From the IMG/VR virus record IMGVR_UViG_3300008117_000025, positions 62,001 through 126,000 of that record: a stretch of DNA of 64,000 nucleotides; one strand, 5' to 3'. How positions within the stretch are numbered: position 1 is the first letter of the stretch; the number at the start of each line of letters is the position of its first letter. This DNA is from a virus. The translations under genes were made by a program, and so were the position numbers. The notes under the pieces were generated by a model, which searched no databases, was not told the DNA's origin, and saw nothing but the letters and a program-made list of their open reading frames with translations. Positions 40,892 through 50,800 of the stretch are shown here, piece by piece.

Positions 40892-43800
40892 TAATCTAAT
40901 AAAATAAAATATGTTCTGCCTCTAGCAGCAGCTGCTGATTCATAGAATGTCCAAAATATTGATGCTTGAGAAGAAGCAGCACCCAATGTTGGGTTAGAAA
41001 AGTATGAAGCAGTAGTTAAAATTCTAAATTCACCTCTTACACTTTGGTTAGTAATTACAGCGCCACCCGTAGTACCATCAGCAGATATTGTTGTATAGTT
41101 AGCTGTTGGTGTAAAAGTAGTAGTGTTTGTATTCTCAAATGCAACCCCTCTTATAAATAAATAGTTACCACTACCACTAGTTAAGTTGGCTAAGTTTATA
41201 CGAAGAGGTTGGGAAGTACCACCAGCTGCAGAAGATGTTACAGAACCTGTATAAGCGATGGCCCGCTGATCTGTAACAAATCTCCATCCAGTTGCTGCTT
41301 TGGCAGTAATAGATGCTGTAAAAGAAGCTGTGATTGCTGTGCCTGCAGGTATATCGTATGAAGCTGTTAAATAAAATAAAGCTAATGTTGAACCTGCACC
41401 TGCAGCATCGTTTGATGAACGTTCTGATATTTTTGACCATGTATTTCCTATTCCTGCAGCATCAACTGAACCGTTTGAATTAAGTTTGATGATACGATTT
41501 GGTTGTGGGGAGAATGAAGCAGAGTATGTTGTAAAACCACCTACTGCTATGATATCATCATCGGAGTGGATGTAATAATCTTCTACGTCTACTGCTGCGC
41601 CGAAGCCAGAACCTATGTTGAATGTAGTGTCTCTTGATCCACTTAATGATAAACGAACAGAACCACTAAATGTTGAACCAGAGAATTGAGTAAATGTACC
41701 TCCAATTAAAAGAGTATCTTCAGATGAGAAATATTCTTCAGTGCAAGAAACAATGGTTGGAGTACCTCCTCCAAAAGCTAAACCTGCATCTTGAGTGCCA
41801 GCTCCTGCTAATTGAATTCTACCAGTAATTAAAGCACCACCTGCTGTCCAAGTAGACCCATCATATTCTTCTGTACAACTTAGACTAGGAGATATAGCAT
41901 CTCCTCCTCCTACAGCTAAAGCGGCGTTTTGTGTACCTGCCCCTGCTAAACTATTTCTAGCAGTAATTAAAGTACCACCTGTTGCCCATGAAGTACCATC
42001 ATATTCTTCGGTACATGATACTGCAACTGAAACAAATCCACCAAAAGCAACAGCAGCATTTTGGGTGCCATCACCATTTAAATATTGTCTAGCAACTATT
42101 AAGTTCCCTCCGGCTGTCCAGGTAGAACCATCATATTCTTCTGTGTTATTTATGCATGCAGGAGCCGGTGCCCCAATACCTCCACCCATAACTAAAGCAG
42201 CATTTTGGATTCCTGCACGACCCATAAGCGCTCTAGCAGTAGCCATAGTTCCACCTGAGGCCCAAGTAGATCCATTATATTCTTCACTAATTCCTGTAGC
42301 TGTATTAGGTCCAACAAGAAGTCCACCAGCTACTAGAGCAGCATTTTGAGTACCCATACCTACTAACCAATATCTTGAGGTAATTAAATTACCTCCTGAA
42401 GACCAGGTAGACCCATTATATTCTTCTGCAAGATTACCAGCTGGAACACCTGGACCTCCACCAGCTGTTAAAGCAGCATCTTGGGTTCCGGTGCCGGCAG
42501 CAACTTCTCTAGCAGTAATTAAAGCGCCTCCTGCCGTCCAAACATCAACACCACTAGAAGGATAATTCACAACAACACTCCCAGTGTTATTCAATCCAGC
42601 ACCAATAGAAGCAGAAAATGCAGTATCTAATGTTCCATCAGTATTAATTTTTACTATACGGTTTATATTTGAACCGGAGTATGCTGTAAACGCTCCTACA
42701 GCAACGATGCTGTTGTCTGGTAGAACAGCGATGCTGTTGGCGGCTGCGTTGAAGCCTGCGCTACCTATGTTGAATGATGATGTTGAGATGAGGTCACCGG
42801 TAAGTGCATTGAGGAGAGCAATACGGTTACGTGTTGAGCCTGAGACTGAGGTGAAATTGCCTACTGCAAATAAGGAGGGGCTGTTATATTCTTCAGTACA
42901 AGTAAGAACCCCAGAAAATCCCCCACCAACTGCTAATGCTGTGTTTTGAGTGCCTACACCTGCTAGACTAAATCTATAAGTAATTAAATTATTACCATTC
43001 ACCCAAGAAGTACCATCATATCTTTCTGTAGAAAATTGTGTAATTGGTGTTTGAGATGATCCTCCAAATGCAAGAGCTGCATTTTGAGTACCTGCTCCTC
43101 CTAAATCAGTTCTAGCACAAGCCATAGTACCACCGGCTATCCAAGAGGTACCATTATATTCTTCTGTGCATGATAAACGAATTGTTGGACCCACCTGTGA
43201 AAATCCTCCAAATGCTAAGGCTTCATTTTGAGTACCTACACCTCCTAAATACCCCATAGCAGTAATTAAATTACCACCTGTTGTCCAAATAGACCCATTA
43301 TATTCTTCTACACTAGACCCAGCAGGTGTAAATCCACCAATAGCTAATCCTGCATTTTGGGTGCCTGCTCCTGCTGAAGCAAATCTAGAAACAATTAAAT
43401 TACCGCCTGCTGTCCAAGTAGAACCATCATATTCTTCTGTGCATGATACTGTTGTTGGTGTTTGTCCTCCAAAGGCTAGGCCTGCATTTTGAGTGCCGGC
43501 GCCTGCTAGATTATCTCTAGCATTAATTAAAGCACCACCTGCTGTCCATATAGAACCATTATATTCTTCAGTGCAGGATACTGCTACTGAGGGAAAACCT
43601 GTGCAATCTCCACCAAAAGCTAAAGCTTCATTTTGAGTGCCGGCGCCTGCTAGATTATCTCTAGCAGTTATTAGAGCTCCTCCTGCTATCCAAGCACCGC
43701 CATTATAAAATTGATAACATCTTACATCAACCGGACTAAAGCCATCGCCTATATTGAATGATGTATCTATAGCTCCACCTCCATCAATACGAGCACTACC

Positions 43801-46089
43801 ACTGTAGGTAATACCGTTGTAGCTGGTGAAGGCGCCGCCGAAGATGAGTTTGTTTGTGTATGTTGTACCAGTAATAGTATATTCTTCGGTGCATGCTACT
43901 GTAACGGGAACTGGTGTTGCTCCACCAAAAGCTAAAGCAGCATTTTGGGTACCGGCTCCTGCTAATGAACTTCTAGCAGTAATTAAAGTACCTTTTGCTG
44001 TCCATGAAGTTCCGTTGTATTCTTCTGTGCATCTGAATGTTAAACTTATAGTACTTCCACCAAAAGCTAATGCTTCGTTTTGTGTCCCAGCACCTGCTAA
44101 GCCTGCTCTGGCAACGATTAGTGTTCCTCCGGCTGCCCAAGTAGATCCGTTATATTCTTCTGTGCATCCTATTCGGATTCCTAGTGTATCTATTCCTCCA
44201 AAGACTAAAGCTGCATCTTGAGTGTCGGCACCTACTAGGCCAGATCTAGCAGTAATTAAAGTACCTCCTACTGTCCATGAAGTACCGTTGTATTCTTCTG
44301 TGCATGCGGTATTGGTAGGAGATACAAATCCACCAATAGCTAAAGCGGCGTTTTGTGTACCTGCCCCTGCTAAACCATTTCTAGCAGTAATTAAAGTACC
44401 ACCTGTTGCCCATGAAGTACCATCATATTCTTCTGTACAGGACAAACTTGTTGGATTATTTCCACCAAATGCTAATCCTGCATTTTGAGTACCGGTGCCT
44501 GCTAAGCTTGATCTGGCAACGATTAGTGTTCCTTCGGCTGCCCAAGTAGATCCATTATATTCTTCTGTACATGTTACATCTGCTGGGTTTGATCCTCCAA
44601 AAGCTAATGCTTCGTTTTGTGTCCCAGCACCTGCTAAGCCTGCTCTGGCAACGATTAGTGTTCCTCCGGCTGCCCAAGTGGCACCACCAACATATCCACC
44701 AGCAACATCTTGTACAATTATAGTACATACAGTATTATCAAAACCAGTACCTACATTAAATGATGGATCTTCAGTACCGTCTGGGTTAAGGCGAATAGCA
44801 CCATTAGGTATAGTGCCTACTGCTATGATTTTGTCTGAGATGCAAGTGGATGTTGTTGTGGCTGTGTATTCTTCTGTGCATGCGGTATTGGTAGAAGATA
44901 CAAATCCACCAATAGCTAAAGCTGCATTTTGAATACCAGCTCCAATATTAGCAGATCTAGCAGTGTTAAAAGTAACACTTATTGTTGACCAAGTAGTACC
45001 ATTATATTCTTCTGTGCATGTAGCAGGGGCTGTGCCGCCAAAGGCTAAAGCTTCATTTTGAGTACCAGCTGCCGCTACAATTCTAGCAGTATTCAAAGCA
45101 CCACCAGTTGACCAAGAAATACCATTATATTCTTCTGTACATGTTCTTGCGATTGGTGTTCCACCACCGATAGATAAGGCTGCATTTTGGGTTCCTGTAC
45201 CTGTTGCAGAATTTCTAAATGAATTAATTATGCTACCACCAGTAGTCCAAGAAGTACCATTATATTCTTCTGAAAGTCCTGGTGAGCTAGCAAGAATACT
45301 TAATCCAGCATTTTGGGTGCCTGTTCCTGCTGCATCATATTTAGCAATAGTCATTGCTCCTCCAGCTGCCCAAGTAGATCCATTATATTCTTCCGTAATA
45401 GTTTGTTGTGTAACTGCTGGGAGTGTAGTAGTTCCTCCTGCAGCTAAGGCTGCATTTTGGCTGCCAGCTCCTCCTATATATGATCTAGCAGTAATTAAGT
45501 TACCTCCTGCAGACCATGCAGATCCATTATATTCTTCAGTTAGATTACAAACAACCGAGCTGAGATCGCCTCCAAAAATTAAAGCTGCATTTTGAGTACC
45601 AGCGGATGTAAGATCTGCTCTAACATTAATAAATGCTCCTCCTACACTCCACACTCCGCTTCCACTATAATAAGACCCAGTTACATTAGGTTGTATAGCT
45701 AATTTAAAAACGGAGCCATCAACTAATCTATAATTAGGAATAAAACTAGTATCTAAAGTTCCATCTGTATGTAAACGAACAATATTAGGAGCATCTTGTC
45801 CATTATAAGTAGTAAAAGCACCACCAACCAATATTTTACCATCTGATTGTGATACTATTGAATATGCTGTATTATTAAAGCCTGTACCCTGCTGAAAGTT
45901 ATAGTTAATAGCGTTATCCCTTACACTAGTAACAAAGTTTGTTGCTGTACCTGCTGCTGAGTTATCTGCTGCAATAAACAATACTGCCAAATCACCAGAC
46001 CGTATAGCTTGTGAAGAAGTAAATGCAAGCGTTGTACCTGCAATTTTATTGTTAGTTGCTGCAAAGGATCCTGAACTTACTATTGCCAT
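40891..46089 (-). CDS. giant adhesin with nested Kelch and delta-60 repeats
   Basis: The 1732-residue protein has two repeat families. Delta-60/DUF5122-like repeats read VGGAFTTYNGQDAPN then HTDGTLDTSF. Between them lie 24 Kelch-like repeats of ~43-52 residues (for example GGTLIVARAGLAGAGTQNEA, then LAFGG and CTEEYNGSTW). The Kelch repeats form four groups of exactly six. Each group interrupts a delta-60 repeat at about the same place, just before the K-L-I-F-G-G-A-F-T strand. The N-terminus (AIVSSGSFAATNNKIAG) and the C-terminal ~200 residues are non-repeat beta domains. It is probably a host-binding tail fibre or tip protein. Confidence 0.82.
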   Translation of the reverse strand: MAIVSSGSFAATNNKIAGTTLAFTSSQAIRSGDLAVLFIAADNSAAGTATNFVTSVRDNAINYNFQQGTGFNNTAYSIVSQSDGKILVGGAFTTYNGQDAPNIVRLHTDGTLDTSFIPNYRLVDGSVFKLAIQPNVTGSYYSGSGVWSVGGAFINVRADLTSAGTQNAALIFGGDLSSVVCNLTEEYNGSAWSAGGNLITARSYIGGAGSQNAALAAGGTTTLPAVTQQTITEEYNGSTWAAGGAMTIAKYDAAGTGTQNAGLSILASSPGLSEEYNGTSWTTGGSIINSFRNSATGTGTQNAALSIGGGTPIARTCTEEYNGISWSTGGALNTARIVAAAGTQNEALAFGGTAPATCTEEYNGTTWSTISVTFNTARSANIGAGIQNAALAIGGFVSSTNTACTEEYTATTTSTCISDKIIAVGTIPNGAIRLNPDGTEDPSFNVGTGFDNTVCTIIVQDVAGGYVGGATWAAGGTLIVARAGLAGAGTQNEALAFGGSNPADVTCTEEYNGSTWAAEGTLIVARSSLAGTGTQNAGLAFGGNNPTSLSCTEEYDGTSWATGGTLITARNGLAGAGTQNAALAIGGFVSPTNTACTEEYNGTSWTVGGTLITARSGLVGADTQDAALVFGGIDTLGIRIGCTEEYNGSTWAAGGTLIVARAGLAGAGTQNEALAFGGSTISLTFRCTEEYNGTSWTAKGTLITARSSLAGAGTQNAALAFGGATPVPVTVACTEEYTITGTTYTNKLIFGGAFTSYNGITYSGSARIDGGGAIDTSFNIGDGFSPVDVRCYQFYNGGAWIAGGALITARDNLAGAGTQNEALAFGGDCTGFPSVAVSCTEEYNGSIWTAGGALINARDNLAGAGTQNAGLAFGGQTPTTVSCTEEYDGSTWTAGGNLIVSRFASAGAGTQNAGLAIGGFTPAGSSVEEYNGSIWTTGGNLITAMGYLGGVGTQNEALAFGGFSQVGPTIRLSCTEEYNGTSWIAGGTMACARTDLGGAGTQNAALAFGGSSQTPITQFSTERYDGTSWVNGNNLITYRFSLAGVGTQNTALAVGGGFSGVLTCTEEYNSPSLFAVGNFTSVSGSTRNRIALLNALTGDLISTSSFNIGSAGFNAAANSIAVLPDNSIVAVGAFTAYSGSNINRIVKINTDGTLDTAFSASIGAGLNNTGSVVVNYPSSGVDVWTAGGALITAREVAAGTGTQDAALTAGGGPGVPAGNLAEEYNGSTWSSGGNLITSRYWLVGMGTQNAALVAGGLLVGPNTATGISEEYNGSTWASGGTMATARALMGRAGIQNAALVMGGGIGAPAPACINNTEEYDGSTWTAGGNLIVARQYLNGDGTQNAAVAFGGFVSVAVSCTEEYDGTSWATGGTLITARNSLAGAGTQNAALAVGGGDAISPSLSCTEEYDGSTWTAGGALITGRIQLAGAGTQDAGLAFGGGTPTIVSCTEEYFSSEDTLLIGGTFTQFSGSTFSGSVRLSLSGSRDTTFNIGSGFGAAVDVEDYYIHSDDDIIAVGGFTTYSASFSPQPNRIIKLNSNGSVDAAGIGNTWSKISERSSNDAAGAGSTLALFYLTASYDIPAGTAITASFTASITAKAATGWRFVTDQRAIAYTGSVTSSAAGGTSQPLRINLANLTSGSGNYLFIRGVAFENTNTTTFTPTANYTTISADGTTGGAVITNQSVRGEFRILTTASYFSNPTLGAASSQASIFWTFYESAAAARGRTYFILLD
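41725..42550 (-). repeat. Kelch array 4, six units
   Basis: Six Kelch-like units, running from GVDVWTAGGALITARE to CTEEYFSSEDTLLIGG. Boundaries are approximate. It is flanked by delta-60 segments on both sides. Confidence 0.75.
42885..43710 (-). repeat. Kelch array 3, six units
   Basis: Six Kelch-like units between the delta-60 segment GDGFSPVDVRCYQFYN and the following LFAVGNFTSVSG. Boundaries are approximate. Confidence 0.75.
44060..44142 (-). repeat. 83-bp exact duplicate, copy 1
   Basis: Identical base for base to 44597-44679. The pair lies in units 1 and 5 of Kelch array 2. Confidence 0.85.
44597..44679 (-). repeat. 83-bp exact duplicate, copy 2
   Basis: Identical base for base to 44060-44142, 537 bases away. 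The identity at third codon positions shows a recent copying event. Confidence 0.85.
44870..45655 (-). repeat. Kelch array 1, six units
   Basis: Six Kelch-like units between QPNVTGSYYSGSG and SDKIIAVGTIPNG. Units here are more diverged than in array 2. Boundaries are approximate. Confidence 0.75.
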
Positions 46090-46102
46090 AACTTGTTTAT
46101 AA

Positions 46103-47818
46103 TTATTTTATAAAATCAACTTGCACACCTATTTCTGTTAGAGAACCAGTAAAGTTTACTATATTAAAATATAATGTATCTCCTATATTAAAATTTGTAT
46201 TTTGTAATGTTGAGCTTGATACCCAAGATCCAGTTATGTTAACGGAAAGGTTTGAAGCTAACAAAGTAGTTGCAGCAGTATTTTTAAATGCATTTACTAC
46301 TAAACCAGATCCACTATCTCTAAATCCTGCTACTAAACTAGCTGTGCAGGTAAATGGAGCTCTCCATCCTACAAATGAGCCTGTATCGGATTGAGCAACA
46401 AGGCTATTATTAATTATGACAATTGATTTAGAGAAGCTAGTAAAACCAGCACTTATACCACTGGTACCACTACTTCCTGTTTGACCACTAGTGCCGCTTG
46501 AGCCTGATGTAATACCAGGAGCGGATGTGCCTGAGGTGCCACTTGAGCCTGTTTGACCGCTTGTACCGCTTGAGCCTGTTTGACCTGAGGTGCCGCTTGA
46601 CCCTCGTGTGCCACTAGTGCCGCTTGATCCGCTTGTTCCGCTTGAACCATTTTGACCAGAAGTACCACTTGAGCCAGTTTGACCAGAAGTACCGCTTGAA
46701 CCTGTTTGACCGCTTGTACCACTTGAACCGGTTTGACCTGAAGTACCGCTTGAACCTGTTTGACCACTTGTGCCGCTTGAGCCTGTTTGGCCTGAAGTGC
46801 CGCTTGAGCCAGTTTGACCGCTAGTACCACTACTGCCTGTTTGACCACTTGTGCCACTCGAGCCAGTTTGACCGGAGGTACCGCTTGAACCTGTTTGACC
46901 GGAGGTACCGCTTGAACCTGTTTGACCTGAGGTGCCGCTTGAGCCATTTTGGCCTGAAGTACCGCTTGAGCCGTTTTGGCCACTAGTACCACTTGAGCCT
47001 GTTTGACCAGAAGTGCCACTTGAACCGTTTTGGCCGCTAGTACCGCTAGAACCTGTTTGACCGCTTGTGCCGCTTGAGCCATTTTGGCCTGAGGTGCCGC
47101 TTGAACCATTTTGACCAGAAGTGCCACTTGAGCCTGTTTGACCACTAGTACCACTAGAGCCATTCTGACCTGAGGTGCCACTTGAGCCTGTTTGGCCGGA
47201 GGTGCCACTTGAGCCTGTTTGGCCGGAGGTGCCACTTGAGCCTGTTTGGCCGGAGGTGCCACTTGAACCGTTTTGGCCGCTAGTGCCGCTTGAACCGTTT
47301 TGGCCTGAGGTACCGCTAGAGCCTGTTTGGCCGCTTGTGCCGCTTGAACCATTCTGGCCTGAGGTGCCACTTGAGCCTGTTTGGCCGGAGGTGCCACTTG
47401 AACCGTTTTGGCCGCTAGTGCCGCTTGAACCTGTTTGGCCGCTTGTGCCACTTGAGCCTGTTTGACCTGAGGTGCCGCTTGACCCCCGTGTGCCACTAGT
47501 GCCGCTTGAACCGCTAGTACCACTTGAACCATTTTGGCCTGATGTGCCAGAAGAGCCTGCAGTACCACTAGTTCCACTAGTAGCAGCTGTATATGAAGTT
47601 CCGTTTATATTGAGAGAACCAGTTATGTTTACTGAGCCCGTAAATTGATGTGTGTTACTTGATAGGCTACCAAAGCGAGTAGATCCTGTTACAAAATCAA
47701 TAGATGAAGTTATTGTTTGTACATTAAGTGTTTGAGCAGTAATTGTATTAGTTACAACTACACTACCTGTAACACTTAAATCGTTAAAACTACCCGAATC
47801 TGTATAAAATATTGGCAT
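46103..47818 (-). CDS. collagen-like fibre protein, 571 aa
   Basis: Residues ~1-75 are a beta-rich module (FTGSVNITGSLNINGTSYTA) shared with the next upstream fibre. About residues 77-450 are Gly-X-Y triplets, mostly in a nine-residue unit GQTGSSGTS or GQNGSSGTS, with Ser, Thr, Gln and Asn but no Pro or Lys. This would form a collagen-like triple helix. The final ~110 residues (SFSKSIVIINNSLVAQSD and on) form a C-terminal beta domain, a likely trimer knob. It is a side or tail fibre by composition and position. The Ser/Thr density makes it a good glycosylation substrate. Confidence 0.8.
   Translation of the reverse strand: MPIFYTDSGSFNDLSVTGSVVVTNTITAQTLNVQTITSSIDFVTGSTRFGSLSSNTHQFTGSVNITGSLNINGTSYTAATSGTSGTAGSSGTSGQNGSSGTSGSSGTSGTRGSSGTSGQTGSSGTSGQTGSSGTSGQNGSSGTSGQTGSSGTSGQNGSSGTSGQTGSSGTSGQNGSSGTSGQNGSSGTSGQTGSSGTSGQTGSSGTSGQTGSSGTSGQNGSSGTSGQTGSSGTSGQNGSSGTSGQNGSSGTSGQTGSSGTSGQNGSSGTSGQTGSSGTSGQNGSSGTSGQNGSSGTSGQTGSSGTSGQTGSSGTSGQTGSSGTSGQTGSSGTSGQTGSSGTSGQTGSSGTSGQTGSSGTSGQTGSSGTSGQTGSSGTSGQTGSSGTSGQNGSSGTSGSSGTSGTRGSSGTSGQTGSSGTSGQTGSSGTSGTSAPGITSGSSGTSGQTGSSGTSGISAGFTSFSKSIVIINNSLVAQSDTGSFVGWRAPFTCTASLVAGFRDSGSGLVVNAFKNTAATTLLASNLSVNITGSWVSSSTLQNTNFNIGDTLYFNIVNFTGSLTEIGVQVDFIK
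46450..47590 (-). repeat. 27-bp tandem repeat encoding Gly-X-Y triplets
   Basis: The DNA repeats with a 27-base period (nine residues, three triplets). Codons differ between copies at third positions, but Gly placement is unbroken over most of the block. Such arrays change length easily by recombination or slippage. Confidence 0.85.
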
Positions 47819-47826
47819 GATCTAAT

Positions 47827-47834
47827 ATAAATAT
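47827..47834 (-). promoter_or_regulatory. ATATTTAT element before the 571-aa fibre gene
   Basis: The copy lies only 8 bases before the ATG at 47818 and fills most of the 16-base gap after the giant fibre gene, the closest spacing seen. Confidence 0.4.
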
Positions 47835-50800
47835 TTAATTAGTTTCCCCATATGCTGTTGCTATCCAATATGTTGTTCCTGCTAATCCTACATTACTATT
47901 TGCATTTATAACAAAGCTACCAGATACTTTACTTTCTACAGTCCATGTTCTTGAATCTTCGCCTGTTATAACTACAGCATAGTTTGCATCAGCAAAAGCT
48001 GCAGCAAAAGTTATAGTTGATTTTCTAGGATTACCAGCAAAGGATCCTGCAGCTACTGATCCTGCTTTTGTTTTTAATCCAGAAACACCAGCATTTAAAG
48101 CATAAGAAGCAGTTGTTGCAAACGAAGCAGTACCTAATAATGAACCTGTAAAGTTAGTAGCAATTATTGAACTAGTTACATTCAAAATACCACCCGTAAA
48201 GCTCATACTTACAGATGCTGTTGCTGCATTAACTGTACCGTCTGATAATAGTATTCTTCCTGTAGCAGGACTATTAATTGTATTAAAACCAGTACCAGCA
48301 GTACCTGAGGAGCCACTTGTACCAGTAGAGCCTGATGTGCCACTAGAACCAGAAGTGCCAGATGAACCTGAAGTACCACTAGAGCCGCTTGTACCACTGG
48401 TGCCACTTGAGCCACTTGTGCCACTTGTGCCACTTGAGCCGTTTTGGCCTGAGGTCCCACTTGAGCCGCTTGTGCCAGACGATCCATTTTGACCACTAGT
48501 GCCACTAGATCCACTTGTACCACTTGAACCACTAGTACCTGATGAGCCAGATGTACCTGCTGTGCCTGAAGTACCAGTAGTTCCTGAAGTACCGCTTGTA
48601 CCTGTAGTACCTGATGTGCCACTAGTTCCACTAGTTCCTGAAGTAGCAGCTGTATAGGAAGTTCCGTTTATTGTAAGAGAACCTGATATATCTAAGCTGC
48701 CGCTTACTATAAAATTATTTGAAAATGAAGATGTTGCAGCATAGGATGCAGATGCAGGAATACCATTTACCCACAAACCAGCATTATAAACTAATGCTTG
48801 TCCTGTTGAAGGAGAAGAAATAGTTACATCACCTAAATCATTTAAGTTTGTTACTGCAGCACCACCACCACCTGAGGATCCGGCTGTGTTTCTGAATAGG
48901 CCAGCTTGGATTATTTTATTATTTGCTGTATCAGATAAATCAGTTGTATCACCTTTAGCAATAATGTAACCAATAAACGGTAATGCTAATTGACTAGTTG
49001 GTGATTCAACAAATTCTTCTGTTGTAATACTTTGAAGTGCTGTTGAAAGATTGTCATAAACATTTTGACCATAATAGACATATGATAAATTATTAACAAC
49101 ACCCTGGAATACTCTTTGTATTGTCCATTGACTTGCACTTACTGTTTGAAGTGTACCAGATCCATTGTCGTATTTAGTAGGATCAATAACTGTATAAGGA
49201 ACACCAGCATTAGTTGCAGCTCTATATCCCCCTGTTACTCCTGGATCTCTGTATACCCTAACTAAACTACCAGTAGCAATAGTAGTAGAATCATAAATTG
49301 AAGGTGAAGTTGGATTTTGACTATAAAAACCACCATAGCGATATGCTTGTCCAGAAGCAATACTAATTCTTAAACTGCTTGTTTGTGGAGTAATATCAAA
49401 TCCACTTATTTTTAATGGACCAAATGCTCTAACAAACTGATTTGATTGTTCTGATTGGCCATATGTTGTTACACGAGCATCAGCAAATGAACTAATACTT
49501 GATGTTGTTAAATTAAATATATAACCTAATGGGAATTGTTCATTATATTGTTGAGGAGTAAATGGAGAAGTTTGTTGTATTAAACTACCATTTGAATCAA
49601 TTAATAGATAAGTTACTTGAGATGAAGTTATATATTGAGCACTAGCTGTTATAGGGCCAAATTGAACATAGGTTGGATTTGTACTATTGTGTGAGCTGGT
49701 AATAGCATTGTGATCTATAATTAGACCAGCACCTGGTGTGACATAAAGTATAGAGCCGGAGAATGTGGTAACGCCACCCCAAACAATACCAGTATCAGTT
49801 CTTTCTTCTAACCAGTGTGTTTCCCAAAGAGCACTATTGTTTCTATAATGTAAATTTGGTATAGTATCATCTAAAGAAGAAGTTACAAAGAAATAAGATG
49901 AAGATACATTTGATCCACCTGGGTCAGTTCCAGGTTTTAATTCTAAATAGTTTCTAATTGCAAATATATTTGCAGAAGAAGCTGTTGAAGCAAAACTAGC
50001 TGTTGTTGCTGTAGCAGCATTACCACTTATAGATGCACTAATATATGATTCATTCTCCCATTTAGTAGAAGTAGAATTATATACTAATGCTTGACCGTCT
50101 GTAGGTCCTGATATCATTACATCAGATAAATCTACTAAACGAGTAGTTATTACTGATCCACCACCACCTGATCCTCCTACTGATCTAAATAGACCTCCAG
50201 GTACGATCGTGAAGTCATTAGCATTTGTAAATACACCACTTCCGTTAATTATAACAGCACCTAGATAAATTGCATTAGCAGCTGTATTAGGAGCTTCTAC
50301 GAATGGTTCTATGTTTATATTTGCAATAGCTTCAGATTCTGAACCGTAATAAGCATTACCATAATAAACAACTATTGCTTTAGCTACACTATTAGGAAAC
50401 CAGAATACTCTTTGAATAGTCCAGTTTAAATTTGCAGGTGGAGGTACTGCTGTTAATGTACCATTATTAGAATATTGTGTAGGGTCAATTGATGTAAATC
50501 CAGCTCCTCCGTTAGTTTGATAAACCCAAGTAGATCCTGATTGATAATATCTGTATATTTTAGAAATACTAGTTCCTGAGTCAACAGCATATGATGGTTC
50601 GTTTGGATCTATAGTATAATTAGATCCTGGAGAATAAGCGGTACCACTACCTACTACTAAACCACCTGTAGAAGATCCACTAGGTGTTAAAGTAAATCCT
50701 GATAATTTTAATGGACCAAACGCTCTATTGAATATATTTTGTGATTGTTCAAAACCATATGCTACAGAAGGCTGTGTTTTGACAGCATTAATTGTAGATC

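Larger units (their letters stand above)
43885..44690 (-). repeat. Kelch array 2, six units
   Basis: Six Kelch-like units between IIVQDVAGGYVGGATW and TNKLIFGGAFTSYNG. Boundaries are approximate. This array holds both copies of an 83-base exact duplication. Confidence 0.75.

Noticed and set aside
42065-45595. Several plus-strand frames of 88-145 codons
   Set aside because: All are antisense to the repeat adhesin, low-complexity and without neighbours on that strand. No plus-strand gene in the window is convincing.
41725-45655. Possible CRISPR or other regularly spaced DNA array
   Set aside because: The repeats are protein-coding (Kelch-like), keep the reading frame, vary at third codon positions and lack constant short repeats with unique spacers.
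47175-47465. Plus-strand frame encoding PLEPVWPEVPLEP-type repeats, and similar ones at 52267-52704 and 53113-53325
   Set aside because: They are antisense readings of the Gly-X-Y coding repeats. Repeats lacking stop codons in one frame often stay open in others.
46453-47577. 374-codon minus-strand frame rich in Val, Gln and Ala
   Set aside because: It overlaps the 571-residue fibre in another frame and has low-complexity sequence created by the 27-base repeat. Similar shadows exist at 48209-48631, 52235-52633 and 52919-53335.
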